Positions 25,469 through 34,044 of a DNA stretch of 64,000 nt are shown here, piece after piece. The stretch's first letter is position 1, and the number at the start of each line of letters is the position of its first letter. A program made the translations under genes and the position numbers. The notes below the pieces were generated by a model. It worked only from the letters and a program-made list of their open reading frames with translations. It was not told the origin of the DNA and did not search any database. Origin of the DNA: Gilichinskyi gelida (GTDB lineage: Bacteria > Acidobacteriota > Thermoanaerobaculia > Gp7-AA8); NCBI GenBank assembly GCA_038040385.1, contig JBBPII010000020.1, forward strand, positions 46,644 through 110,643. Reading direction: 5' to 3'.

Positions 25469-27016
25469 TCATCCGCTGATCTCGATCGCGCGCAAAGTCA
25501 GCTCGGCGATAGCGGGCATGAGGAACCACATGTCGCTCTCGTCGGTGCCGCGCTCGCAGTGCTCGCGGTAGCTGCTGCGGAGCGCATCGCCGTCGACGAG
25601 ATTCAGCGCGGCGAGGCGCGACTCGGCGAAAAGCCCTTCCAGCAGCGGACGAGCGTGGCGGGTGAGCGTGTCGTGCATCAACTCGCCGAAGCTCTCCGTC
25701 ATCTTCGGATGGGCGATGGCGTCGGAGCAGCCGAGAGCCTGTACGAAGCGGCGCTCCAGGGCGCGATCGATTCGCCATTTCACCGGCAACGAACTGCAGA
25801 AGCGGACCACCTCGGGTGTGCAGAGCGGATTGATAGGCCAGAGGCCGCGGCGCATGGCCAACGCTCCCGTTCCCGCCGCGGAATCGAGCGCTGAAGTCGA
25901 GATCAGGCCGGCTGGCGCGGCGTCGCGACCCGCGCCGCCCAGCGCATCGCGCGCGAACGGCGTGAGGTACGGAGGCAACGGTGGCGCGGGCTCCGCCTCC
26001 CCCTCGCGCGGGACGAACAGCAGCTCATCGCCGCCGAGGCCGCTCAGCACCACGCGCGCGCCGCTGCGGTGCGCAAGCCGGTAGATCTCGTCGAACGCGT
26101 CCGAGTAGAACTCGTGCCACGGGACGACGAGGCCCTCGTCGATACGACGGCGATTGGAGAAGGGACGCAGCGACTCGGCGTCGAGGAGCGTGTCCTGGAA
26201 CCCGAAGAGCCCGATCAGCTCGTCGCGCCGCTCGCGCTGCGACGCGCCGCTCGGCGGCGGCATCTGCAGGCCGAAGGTGCGCACTGCGCTTCCGGTGACC
26301 TTCGCGGCCGTCGCGGCGACGATCGCCGAGTCGAGACCGCCGCTCAGCTCCGCCGCGGGAACGGGATCGCCGGGCGCGAGCCATCGCCGCATTGCCGCGG
26401 TGAGGATCTCGTCGAAGGCGCCGAGAACGTCCGCGTCCGGCTTCAGTTCCCGCGCGGCGGGGAGGGCGACCGCCCGCGGGTAGTCGATGCGCAGCGAGCC
26501 GTCCGCCCATCGGGCGCGGGCCCGCTCGGTGAGCATGAGCAGCGAACGGATGACGGTCCGCCACGAATACGAGTTGCCGCCGCGCACCAGCAGTTCCGCC
26601 GCGAGGTCGGGCTCGAGCGGCTCGCGCGCGTCGACGTACCGGTAAAGCTCCGACGGGTCCCAATGGCCGTGCAGGGTGCCGTCACGGGCGATGAGGAGCA
26701 GCGGCGCCACGCCCCACGATCCGGTATACATCGTCGCTTCGGCCGAAGCGTTGTCGGTGGCGATGATCAGGAATTCGAGCGGCCATGAGCGCGCGTCATC
26801 GAGAGCGCGATCGAAGTCGTCGCCACGCGTAAGTGGATGCGCGCCGGCGATCCGCTCGCGAACGACGAACAGGCTCCGGCCGCCGGCGGTCAGCGAGAAG
26901 GACTCAAGAGAGGGGTGTTCGAAGGGGTGGATGAAGGAGTCGCCGCTCCGCCAGCCCCGCCCCGCTGGCGTCCACGAGAATGGCCGGTCAGCGGAGCGGA
27001 ACTGCAGAGCGAGCAC
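25469..27016 (-). CDS. Asparagine-synthase-like ATP-dependent ligase
   Basis: The C-terminal two thirds form an asparagine-synthase domain: the PP-loop AELSGGLDSAIVAA at about 222-235, VVLSGLGGDELLF with the conserved GGDE, and AMRRGLWPINPLCTPEVVRF. The N-terminal domain resembles a class-II amidotransferase only faintly and has no Cys at position 2, so it cannot use glutamine in the normal way. In this it resembles lasso-peptide cyclases, which are of similar length (about 510 residues), and beta-lactam synthetases. The start is a GTG 12 bases after the stop of a 51-residue peptide gene, with AGGA about 9 bases upstream. I infer amide-bond formation on the peptide or a small metabolite; the substrate is unknown. 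Confidence 0.8.
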   Translation of the reverse strand: MLALQFRSADRPFSWTPAGRGWRSGDSFIHPFEHPSLESFSLTAGGRSLFVVRERIAGAHPLTRGDDFDRALDDARSWPLEFLIIATDNASAEATMYTGSWGVAPLLLIARDGTLHGHWDPSELYRYVDAREPLEPDLAAELLVRGGNSYSWRTVIRSLLMLTERARARWADGSLRIDYPRAVALPAARELKPDADVLGAFDEILTAAMRRWLAPGDPVPAAELSGGLDSAIVAATAAKVTGSAVRTFGLQMPPPSGASQRERRDELIGLFGFQDTLLDAESLRPFSNRRRIDEGLVVPWHEFYSDAFDEIYRLAHRSGARVVLSGLGGDELLFVPREGEAEPAPPLPPYLTPFARDALGGAGRDAAPAGLISTSALDSAAGTGALAMRRGLWPINPLCTPEVVRFCSSLPVKWRIDRALERRFVQALGCSDAIAHPKMTESFGELMHDTLTRHARPLLEGLFAESRLAALNLVDGDALRSSYREHCERGTDESDMWFLMPAIAELTLRAIEISG

Positions 27017-27028
27017 GAAGAAATGATC

Positions 27029-27184
27029 CTAGTTTTTTTTCTTCTTCTTCTTGGCGTCTCTCGGTCCGGCGATCTTGGTCGCCGTTCCTTCTTCGGGGCG
27101 CGATGCGAGGACGGTGGTCTGCTGCTGCTCGATGAAGATGGTGGTCCCGTCGGGTATGGAGAAGTCACGCGATTTGTCGTTCAT
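27029..27184 (-). CDS. Small peptide, possible precursor for the adjacent ligase
   Basis: An ATG at 27184 preceded by GGGAGGAAG at good spacing opens a 51-residue frame: MNDKSRDFSIPDGTTIFIEQ, then QQTTVLASRPEEGTATKIAG, then a run of six lysines and Asn. The strong ribosome binding site and the 12-base gap to the ligase gene argue that it is expressed with the ligase. An A8 run at its end could be slippery. It does not show a clear lasso-type core (Gly1 with Asp/Glu at 7-9), so the precursor role is an inference. It could also be a small regulatory or chaperone-like protein. Confidence 0.5.
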   Translation of the reverse strand: MNDKSRDFSIPDGTTIFIEQQQTTVLASRPEEGTATKIAGPRDAKKKKKKN

Positions 27185-27225
27185 GAAGCTTCCTCCCTTA
27201 GGTGAATCATACGCTCGGCTTAACT

Positions 27226-27400
27226 CTATGGGTACATCCTCCGATATGACGACGCCAGCATCACCACGTGCTTCACGTACGTCCGGGTCTCGCGGTAGGG
27301 GATCGACTCGAGGAACTCGTCCATCGGGCGGCGGGGGGCGGCGCGGCGCCACTGCGCGACGCGGCCCTGGCCGGCGTTGTACGACGCGATGGCCAGCTCG
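27226..27400 (-). pseudogene. Duplicated 3' end of slt (175 bp)
   Basis: This stretch aligns without gaps to 30224-30398, the last 175 bp of the intact slt gene, with about eight mismatches that are mostly within 50 bases of the stop codon. It encodes ELAIASYNAGQGRVAQWRRA and the terminal SSYRRMYP before a TAG. The upstream continuation of this frame is unrelated to slt, so the copy has no catalytic domain. The two copies are direct repeats that bracket the low-GC cassette. Confidence 0.95.
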
Positions 27401-28054
27401 ACGCTCGTCCAGTGCCGTTCATCTACTTGGTCCATGCGCGATGGCTTCCCGCAAGCCGGGACTTGGTCATTGGCCGTAGACCTAGCGGATTGCGCGTCTG
27501 GCGAGAGGTTTTCCGGCCCTTTCGTACACCTCAATGCCAGTGACACGTCAACTCTGGAACATAAGATGACAACTAAATAGCAACAAGCTGTTCTATCCTA
27601 CTGAATCCAAGTATCTTCACGTCCTCAGCTAGGGTTATGTCGCTAAACGTTATACGTATACCGCGGAGGCGGTCGCCCCGGCCCATGCCTCCTCGATGAC
27701 CGAACGATCTAGGGAGAGGAGAGTGGCCTAAACCAAAGCGCGCAAATCTTGTCAGGCTACGCGCTACCAAATGCACGCAGACTCTACGTATTGTAGAGAG
27801 GACCGGTTCCTGGGTTTCTCCGCCCTCGGGGTTACTCTAAAACCCGTCAGCGACCGGAATTTGGCAGGCTCGAGTATCAGGCGGGCTCAACCGGCGGCTC
27901 CTGATCCACCGACTTAGCGTGTTAACGTGTGACGTATGCATTAGCGAAGATTGCCTGATCTGCCTCGGCAACGCACGCCGCGCTGGGGCGACCATCCCCT
28001 ACAGCTCTTGCAGTGCCGTCCGTTTTGTGCGACCATCGCGAGGGAGAAACGGTT
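27401..28054. other. Gene-free leader of the HTH/nuclease cassette
   Basis: I see no convincing gene in these 654 bases. They are less GC-rich than the surroundings. Visible structures are a perfect palindrome TATACGTATA (27651-27660), a stem CTCTAC/GTAGAG around the loop GTATT (27782-27798), and GGGTTT ... AAAACCC shortly after. The stretch may hold the cassette promoter, an attachment remnant or a structured RNA. No tRNA signature was found. Confidence 0.5.
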
Positions 28055-28240
28055 ATGGAAGAACTGGTGAAGTACCTCCGTGCCCTGGTGATGCTGCAAA
28101 CGCGAGTTCTCGCGGAGACGCAACCCGGTTTGAAGCTTGAGCCGCTACTGGCAGCGGCGGGCTTAAATCATCGCGATATCGCTGAAATCTTAGGGAAGAC
28201 CCAAGCAGCAGTCGCGAAAACAATCAGCAGAAGCAGGTGA
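28055..28240 (+). CDS. Small HTH protein 1 of the cassette, 61 aa
   Basis: The ATG at 28055 follows GAGGGAG at workable spacing and gives MEELVKYLRALVMLQTRVLA, a single amphipathic helix, and then a helix-turn-helix LNHRDIAEILGKTQAAVAKT ending ISRSR. The HTH resembles sigma-70 region 4 or other stand-alone trihelical DNA-binding domains. It is paralogous to the next three genes. The protein is too small for more than helix plus HTH; it may dimerise through the helix. It opens a six-gene unit with near-zero spacing. Confidence 0.75.
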   Translation: MEELVKYLRALVMLQTRVLAETQPGLKLEPLLAAAGLNHRDIAEILGKTQAAVAKTISRSR

Positions 28241-28243
28241 GCT

Positions 28244-28468
28244 ATGAACGACGATCTCGTCGAAGCAATCAATGACCTAACACGAGTGATGATCGCGCTT
28301 AACGGTGGGTTCTCATCGAAATCAGAAGCCATTCGTCGTCTGCACGAGCTATCAATACCGAGTGGCAGAATCGCGGCTATCTTGGCCGTGAACCAAAACG
28401 ACGTTACCTCGGCCATCGCCAAGTTCCGCAAAGCAGCGAAGGCCGGCTCCGGAGGCAACCGTGGCTAG
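28244..28468 (+). CDS. Small HTH protein 2 of the cassette, 74 aa
   Basis: An N-terminal helix (DDLVEAINDLTRVMIALNGG) is followed by SKSEAIRRLHELSIPSGRIA and the HTH end AAILAVNQNDVTSAIAKFRK. The gene starts 3 bases after protein 1, with AGGTGA in front of its ATG. The NQND turn is shared with protein 4. The C-terminal tail is Gly/Lys-rich (AAKAGSGGNRG). Function unknown; DNA binding is inferred from the HTH pattern. Confidence 0.75.
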   Translation: MNDDLVEAINDLTRVMIALNGGFSSKSEAIRRLHELSIPSGRIAAILAVNQNDVTSAIAKFRKAAKAGSGGNRG

Positions 28469-28691
28469 AAGTGGACCCATCGGATTCTCAGACCTGCATG
28501 TACAGATGAAGATCACGAATCGCCTGCTCGCTGCGACCTTGAAGGAACGGATGAAGCAAAACGAGCTCGTCCGCCTCCTAGCCGGGACTGGCGCGTCTCA
28601 GCAGGAGATCGCAGACGTCCTGGATACGACGGCGGCGACGGTGACGGTCACGCTGGCGCGTCTACGCAAGAAAGACAAGAAAGCCGGCTGA
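28461..28691 (+). CDS. Small HTH protein 3 of the cassette, 76 aa
   Basis: It starts at a GTG overlapping protein 2 by 8 bases, with GGAGG about 5 bases upstream. The helix part is DLHVQMKITNRLLAATLKER and the HTH is TGASQQEIADVLDTTAATVT, ending TLARLRKKDKKAG. The EIADVL...TVTVTLARLRK pattern is the most sigma-region-4-like of the four. Same helix-plus-HTH layout as its neighbours. Confidence 0.75.
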   Translation: MARSGPIGFSDLHVQMKITNRLLAATLKERMKQNELVRLLAGTGASQQEIADVLDTTAATVTVTLARLRKKDKKAG

Positions 28692-28692
28692 C

Positions 28693-28968
28693 GTGTGCGC
28701 CAAGCATGTCGGTGTCGACCCAACCCCAACCACTCAGGAACTACTTCGATCTATCGATCGGTCGTTGAGTCTTCTCGTCAGGTTAACGTTGCGAAATGCT
28801 CGAAGCGATCGAACGCTCAACGACACGATTCTTTTGCTCCATTCGCTCGGTTGTCGACCTATCGAGATTGCTGAACTACTCGGAAAGAACCAGAACGACA
28901 TTAATCCGGTGATTTCTCGTGCTCGCAAGGCCGCAAACCGCCCCAACTCATCAAGGCAGGGGAAATAG
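28693..28968 (+). CDS. Small HTH protein 4 of the cassette, 91 aa
   Basis: The GTG start lies 1 base after the stop of protein 3. The helix part is ELLRSIDRSLSLLVRLTLRN and the HTH is GCRPIEIAELLGKNQNDINP, ending VISRARKAANRP. IAELLGKNQ resembles IAEILGKTQ of protein 1, and NQND that of protein 2, so these arose by duplication and then diverged strongly. A short N-terminal extension (MCAKHVGVDPTPTTQ) is unique to this member. Confidence 0.75.
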   Translation: MCAKHVGVDPTPTTQELLRSIDRSLSLLVRLTLRNARSDRTLNDTILLLHSLGCRPIEIAELLGKNQNDINPVISRARKAANRPNSSRQGK

Positions 28969-28969
28969 T

Positions 28970-29413
28970 ATGGCACCGTACCGTGAGCATCAACTCGATC
29001 GCGATCAACAGATTCTCGATAGGCTCGCAAAGATCGAACACAAAGTAGACTCGATCGAGCAGACAAACGCTTTTGCCCTTCGCGCCGAAGCAACCAAGCA
29101 CTTCGCAGAGGTGCAGAAAATCTTCGGAACCAGCGTGCGTCGGGCGCAGGTCTATCTCGCCGCCGACGGGTCGAAGAGCGTGCAGGAGATTGCTAAGCAT
29201 CTCAGCATGCAGCGACAGAATGTCGGTCCCGACCTCAAGCAACTCGCCGAAGAAGGTCTCCTTGAACTTGTTGACTCCCAAGGCAATCGTGACGTCTGGG
29301 CCAAGAAACCCGTAGATCGGACGCTCCGAATCTCGCTGTTTCTCTGCGATCAATTCGGACTTCAGAAGGACGGATTGAAACAGAAACCTCGGACGACTCG
29401 CGCGAAGCGATGA
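28970..29413 (+). CDS. Coiled-coil plus winged-helix protein of the cassette, 147 aa
   Basis: The ATG at 28970 follows AGGGGA and gives a coiled coil (DRDQQILDRLAKIEHKVDSI) and a winged HTH (AADGSKSVQEIAKHLSMQRQ, then NVGPDLKQLAEEGLLELVDS and QGNRDVWAKKP as the wing). The wHTH is of the ArsR/MarR-like transcription-regulator type. It overlaps the nuclease gene by 4 bases (ATGA) and so should be made in fixed ratio with it. It may repress the cassette or guide the nuclease; both are inference. Confidence 0.8.
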   Translation: MAPYREHQLDRDQQILDRLAKIEHKVDSIEQTNAFALRAEATKHFAEVQKIFGTSVRRAQVYLAADGSKSVQEIAKHLSMQRQNVGPDLKQLAEEGLLELVDSQGNRDVWAKKPVDRTLRISLFLCDQFGLQKDGLKQKPRTTRAKR

Positions 29414-30180
29414 TTTTTTCCGTTCAGCGATTCTTGGAGGATCACTTCGAGCAACGAGGTCTTACTGATGTCGACCAGTACGCGATTAGGGTAGCTAACC
29501 TGTACGATCGCCTTGGAGTCGGTGTCAGCAACGACACTCTCACCCACGAGCTCGGGCGGATACGCACGGCATTCTTTAATCGGAATCGACCGCTCAACCG
29601 CAAGCACTTCGAAGCGACTCTCGCCGGTACGCTGCGGCGAAGGTTCAAAAAAAAAAGAGCTGATCCGGCGCTGGCCGATTTTGGACGCGCGTTGCGGCCG
29701 GCGCGTCTGCGCCTTGCAAAGAAGCGTCGTTCGATGGCGTCGCTTCTCGACGCATTTAAGCGCGTAGTCGAGGCACGAGCTGTGGACGCTTTTTGGCTTT
29801 CGCGCAAAAAGGGTCACTTGCGCATGAAGCCCGAAAAGATTGCTCAGGCTTTGCTGGAGGTATTCGCCAAGCGTGTCGTTGGGTTCTCCGGCTTGGTCCT
29901 TCGGGAGATGGCGTCAGGAATCGGATTCATCGATGTCGCGATTTCGTTCGGCGCTGTACCTCACTTGGTTGAACTTAAGATCCTCACCACAGAAATGGCT
30001 GGGGTCAATCAACTCGCGTCCTACATGAGAACTGAGGGCCGGCGCGAAGGGTGGCTTGTTTTGGTGGACGTTAGGGACAGCCTGGCGAAAGGAGTGATTC
30101 CGGCGAGAATCGAGACTCCGTCCGGCCTCATCAGAACTGTTGTCGTGGATGTGAATCCGCCGGCACCACATACTCTGTAG
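29410..30180 (+). CDS. Putative PD-(D/E)xK nuclease of the cassette, 256 aa
   Basis: The C-terminal 130 residues carry a likely PD-(D/E)xK core: a Glu in LVLREMASG, the Asp of GIGFIDVAISFG, VPHLVELKI (ExK), and a following helix with Gln (GVNQLASYM), then the strand EGWLVLVDV. The N-terminal half is basic and helical (RRRFKKKRADPALADFG, LRLAKKRRS), fitting nucleic-acid contact. A run of ten A residues at 29647-29656 lies in the middle; a one-base slip there can run straight into a TGA, so full-length expression may depend on slippage. It is the last gene of the six-gene unit, stopping 43 bases before the slt 3' end. Confidence 0.7.
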   Translation: MIFSVQRFLEDHFEQRGLTDVDQYAIRVANLYDRLGVGVSNDTLTHELGRIRTAFFNRNRPLNRKHFEATLAGTLRRRFKKKRADPALADFGRALRPARLRLAKKRRSMASLLDAFKRVVEARAVDAFWLSRKKGHLRMKPEKIAQALLEVFAKRVVGFSGLVLREMASGIGFIDVAISFGAVPHLVELKILTTEMAGVNQLASYMRTEGRREGWLVLVDVRDSLAKGVIPARIETPSGLIRTVVVDVNPPAPHTL

Positions 30181-30223
30181 AGGCAATAATCGATGAAGCC
30201 GGTGTCGTCGCCTATCCACATCA

Positions 30224-32476
30224 CTACGGGTACATCCTCCGGTACGACGATCCCAGCATGACCACGTGCTTCACGTACGTCCGGGTCTCGCGGTAGGGGA
30301 TCGACTCGAGGAACTCGTCCATCGGGCGGCCGGGGGCGGCGCGGCGCCATTGCGCGACGCGGCCCTGGCCGGCGTTGTACGACGCGATGGCCAGCTCGGT
30401 GTTGCCGCCGAAGAGGTTCACCAGCATGCGGAAGTGCGCGGTGCCGAGGCGGATGTTGGTCTTCGGGTCGGTGAGGCGGGGTGAAATGCCGAGACGGCCG
30501 GCGAGCTCCTTGCCGGTGGCGGGCATGAGCTGCATGAGGCCGGTCGCGCCAGCGGACGACTTCGCGCTCGGGTTGTAGTAACTCTCCTGGTGGATGAGGC
30601 CCATGATCAGATACGGATCGAGGCCGTTCTTCCGCGAGTACTCGACGATCTCGTCGCGATAGCGCAGCGGGTAGTACATGGCGAGGAAGTAGCGTGGCAC
30701 GGTGTCCTGCTCGACCGTGGCGAGTCCCGGGAACGCGCGGCGCAGCGACATCATCGCCAGTTGGGTGTTTCCCGTGCTGTTGTACAGGTCTGCCAGCAGC
30801 GCCTCGGCGTAGCTGGTGTTCTGGCGTTTGCGGTTGGCGCGGATCTCCAGCATCGCGTTGCGCATATCGGTGAGTGCGGTCAGCTCGTAAGCCAGGCGCA
30901 GCTCCTGCGGCATTTCCTTGTCGGCGATGTCACTCCAGTCGGGGCCTGTGCCCTTCAGCGGATTGTCGACAGCCACCTGCCGCTTCGCGCCGCGCCGCTC
31001 CGACTCGATGGCGTAGATGTCGTCGTAGGGCGCCTGCGCGAGATTGCGGTACGTCGCCGCGGCTTCCTCCTTCCTGCCGAGCCGTTCGTCGATGCGCGCG
31101 GTCCAATACGCCGCCGCGCGCTTCACGTTCGGATTGCGGTAGGTGTCGCGGAGAAACTCCATCTGCGGTCGCGCGCCGTTCAAATCCCCCCGCGCGTACG
31201 CCGCCCACGCCTTGTCCCAGAAGTGCTGCAGGCCGGCGTCCTGTGACGGGTCGACCTTCACCAGTTGCGCGACCAGTTGCTCTTCGTACGCATCCTGATT
31301 CTTCGACTCGGCCATGCCGATGAGCGTGTTCAGGACGTCGATGCGCACGTCCTCCGACAACGGCAGTTGCAGCAGGTCTTTGAGCCGCTCCACGGCGAGA
31401 CGCTCGTAGCCGTCCTTCTTCGCCTTCTTCGCCAGATCGACGAGCTGGATGGTCTTCTTGACGTTGCCGAACTTCGGCTTGCTGACGAAGCGGCGCTTCT
31501 TCCCTTTGCCCACCGCCACCTTCTGGACGCCGACCTTCTGCCGCACGGTGATCACTTTGTTCACCATCGGATTGATCGACGCGGCGAGCGCGCGGTAGTT
31601 CTGCGACAACGCGTAGATGGCGGGAATGGCGAAACGGAACGCACCGCTGGTCAGCGGCTCGAGGATCTTGTTTGCCTCCTCGTACCGGCGGAGCCGCCCG
31701 AGCGCGATGCCGCGGTTCAGGCGGACGGCGGGGCGGAGCGCGGCGGAGACGGAGGCGTCGTTGAGCGCCGTCAGCTCCTCGAAGGCGTTTTGCGGATCGG
31801 AATCGCGAAGCAGCGCGAGGGCGCGCTCCAGCCGCTCATCGCCGGTGAGCGCGATGGGTTGTGCCGGCGTGACCGACGTCAACGACCGGATGACGGCGAT
31901 CGCATCATCGGCCTGCGGCGCGCGCGGGTTCTTGATGGCCAGTTGCCGCGCGAGATAGAGCGTCGCCGCGACGTCGCCCGCGGCGAGACGCGATTCGATC
32001 GCGCTCCACCGCGCATTGCCGCCGACGTTCGAGTCCTGCACGCGCGCGGCGACGCCGGCGTAGGTGTCACCGGCGTGGCGCCAGTCGGCGATCGCGGAAT
32101 AGAGGTTGCCGAGGTTCAGCCCACTGTCGAGCCAGACCACGAACTTCGGTGTCCGCGCCCACAGCTTCGCGAGCGTGGTGCGCGCGCGGGTGCGGTCATT
32201 CGTCAGTTGATAGCCGTTCGCCAGGTAGTAGAGCCGGTACTCCTCGACCGCGCGCTTGCCGAAGTCGAACGATGAGAGGTGCTTGACGGCATCGGCGCCG
32301 TCGCCGCGATGGATGGCGTCGAGGCCCGACGCGTAGACGCCGCGCAGTTTCTCCAGATCCGGCGGCGCCTCGGGCTTCTGCCGCGCGATTGTCTGCTCGT
32401 CCGGTTCGCGAACGTAGAAGAAGACCGCGACGCCCGCTGCGGCGATAGCCAGGAGGATGGAGAGCCAGCGGCGCAT
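30224..32476 (-). CDS. slt: Soluble lytic murein transglycosylase
   Basis: The protein (750 residues from the ATG at 32476) has an N-terminal membrane anchor or signal (RRWLSILLAIAAAGVAVFFY), a long helical superhelix of TPR-like repeats to about residue 600, and a C-terminal SLT domain: GLIHQESYYNPSAKSSAGAT with the catalytic Glu, GLMQLMPATG, and ASYNAGQGRV. It cleaves peptidoglycan to anhydro-muropeptides in the periplasm. A longer in-frame start at 32515 would begin within a dispersed repeat and is rejected. Its last 175 bp are duplicated at 27226-27400, and that end seems to be a target for insertions. Confidence 0.95.
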   Translation of the reverse strand: MRRWLSILLAIAAAGVAVFFYVREPDEQTIARQKPEAPPDLEKLRGVYASGLDAIHRGDGADAVKHLSSFDFGKRAVEEYRLYYLANGYQLTNDRTRARTTLAKLWARTPKFVVWLDSGLNLGNLYSAIADWRHAGDTYAGVAARVQDSNVGGNARWSAIESRLAAGDVAATLYLARQLAIKNPRAPQADDAIAVIRSLTSVTPAQPIALTGDERLERALALLRDSDPQNAFEELTALNDASVSAALRPAVRLNRGIALGRLRRYEEANKILEPLTSGAFRFAIPAIYALSQNYRALAASINPMVNKVITVRQKVGVQKVAVGKGKKRRFVSKPKFGNVKKTIQLVDLAKKAKKDGYERLAVERLKDLLQLPLSEDVRIDVLNTLIGMAESKNQDAYEEQLVAQLVKVDPSQDAGLQHFWDKAWAAYARGDLNGARPQMEFLRDTYRNPNVKRAAAYWTARIDERLGRKEEAAATYRNLAQAPYDDIYAIESERRGAKRQVAVDNPLKGTGPDWSDIADKEMPQELRLAYELTALTDMRNAMLEIRANRKRQNTSYAEALLADLYNSTGNTQLAMMSLRRAFPGLATVEQDTVPRYFLAMYYPLRYRDEIVEYSRKNGLDPYLIMGLIHQESYYNPSAKSSAGATGLMQLMPATGKELAGRLGISPRLTDPKTNIRLGTAHFRMLVNLFGGNTELAIASYNAGQGRVAQWRRAAPGRPMDEFLESIPYRETRTYVKHVVMLGSSYRRMYP

Positions 32477-32508
32477 ACTGCCCGCTCCGGTGCGAAAAAT
32501 GAGCCGCG

Positions 32509-32628
32509 CCCTCACCCGGCGCTTCGCGCCACCCTCTCCCGCAAGCGGGAGAGGGACGATGATGGCCTTCTCCCGCGTGAGCGGGAGAAGGTGCCCCTGA
32601 GCGTAGCGAAGGGGCGGATGAGGGTGAG
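32509..32628. repeat. Composite dispersed palindromic repeat
   Basis: It contains CCCTCACCCGGCGCTTCGCG, a CTCTCCCGCAAGCGGGAGAG stem, a second CTTCTCCCGCGTGAGCGGGAG stem and CCCCTGAGCGTAGCGAAGGG, closing with GATGAGGGTGAG. It combines motifs of the elements at 11153, 37661 and 59356 with the GAGCGNAGCGAAGG family. It fills the gap upstream of slt. Confidence 0.8.
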
Positions 32629-32631
32629 CCG

Positions 32632-33966
<1,335 letters not shown>

Positions 33967-34044
33967 AAATCCTCCCGGTGCTGTAGGTTGACCCTATCCG
34001 AAAAACGCGGCGATTATAGCGCGGCTATGCTACTTTGGCGGGCA

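Noticed and set aside
27573..27776. 67-codon frame on the minus strand in the cassette leader
   Set aside because: No ribosome binding site, no recognisable pattern, and the stretch looks non-coding.
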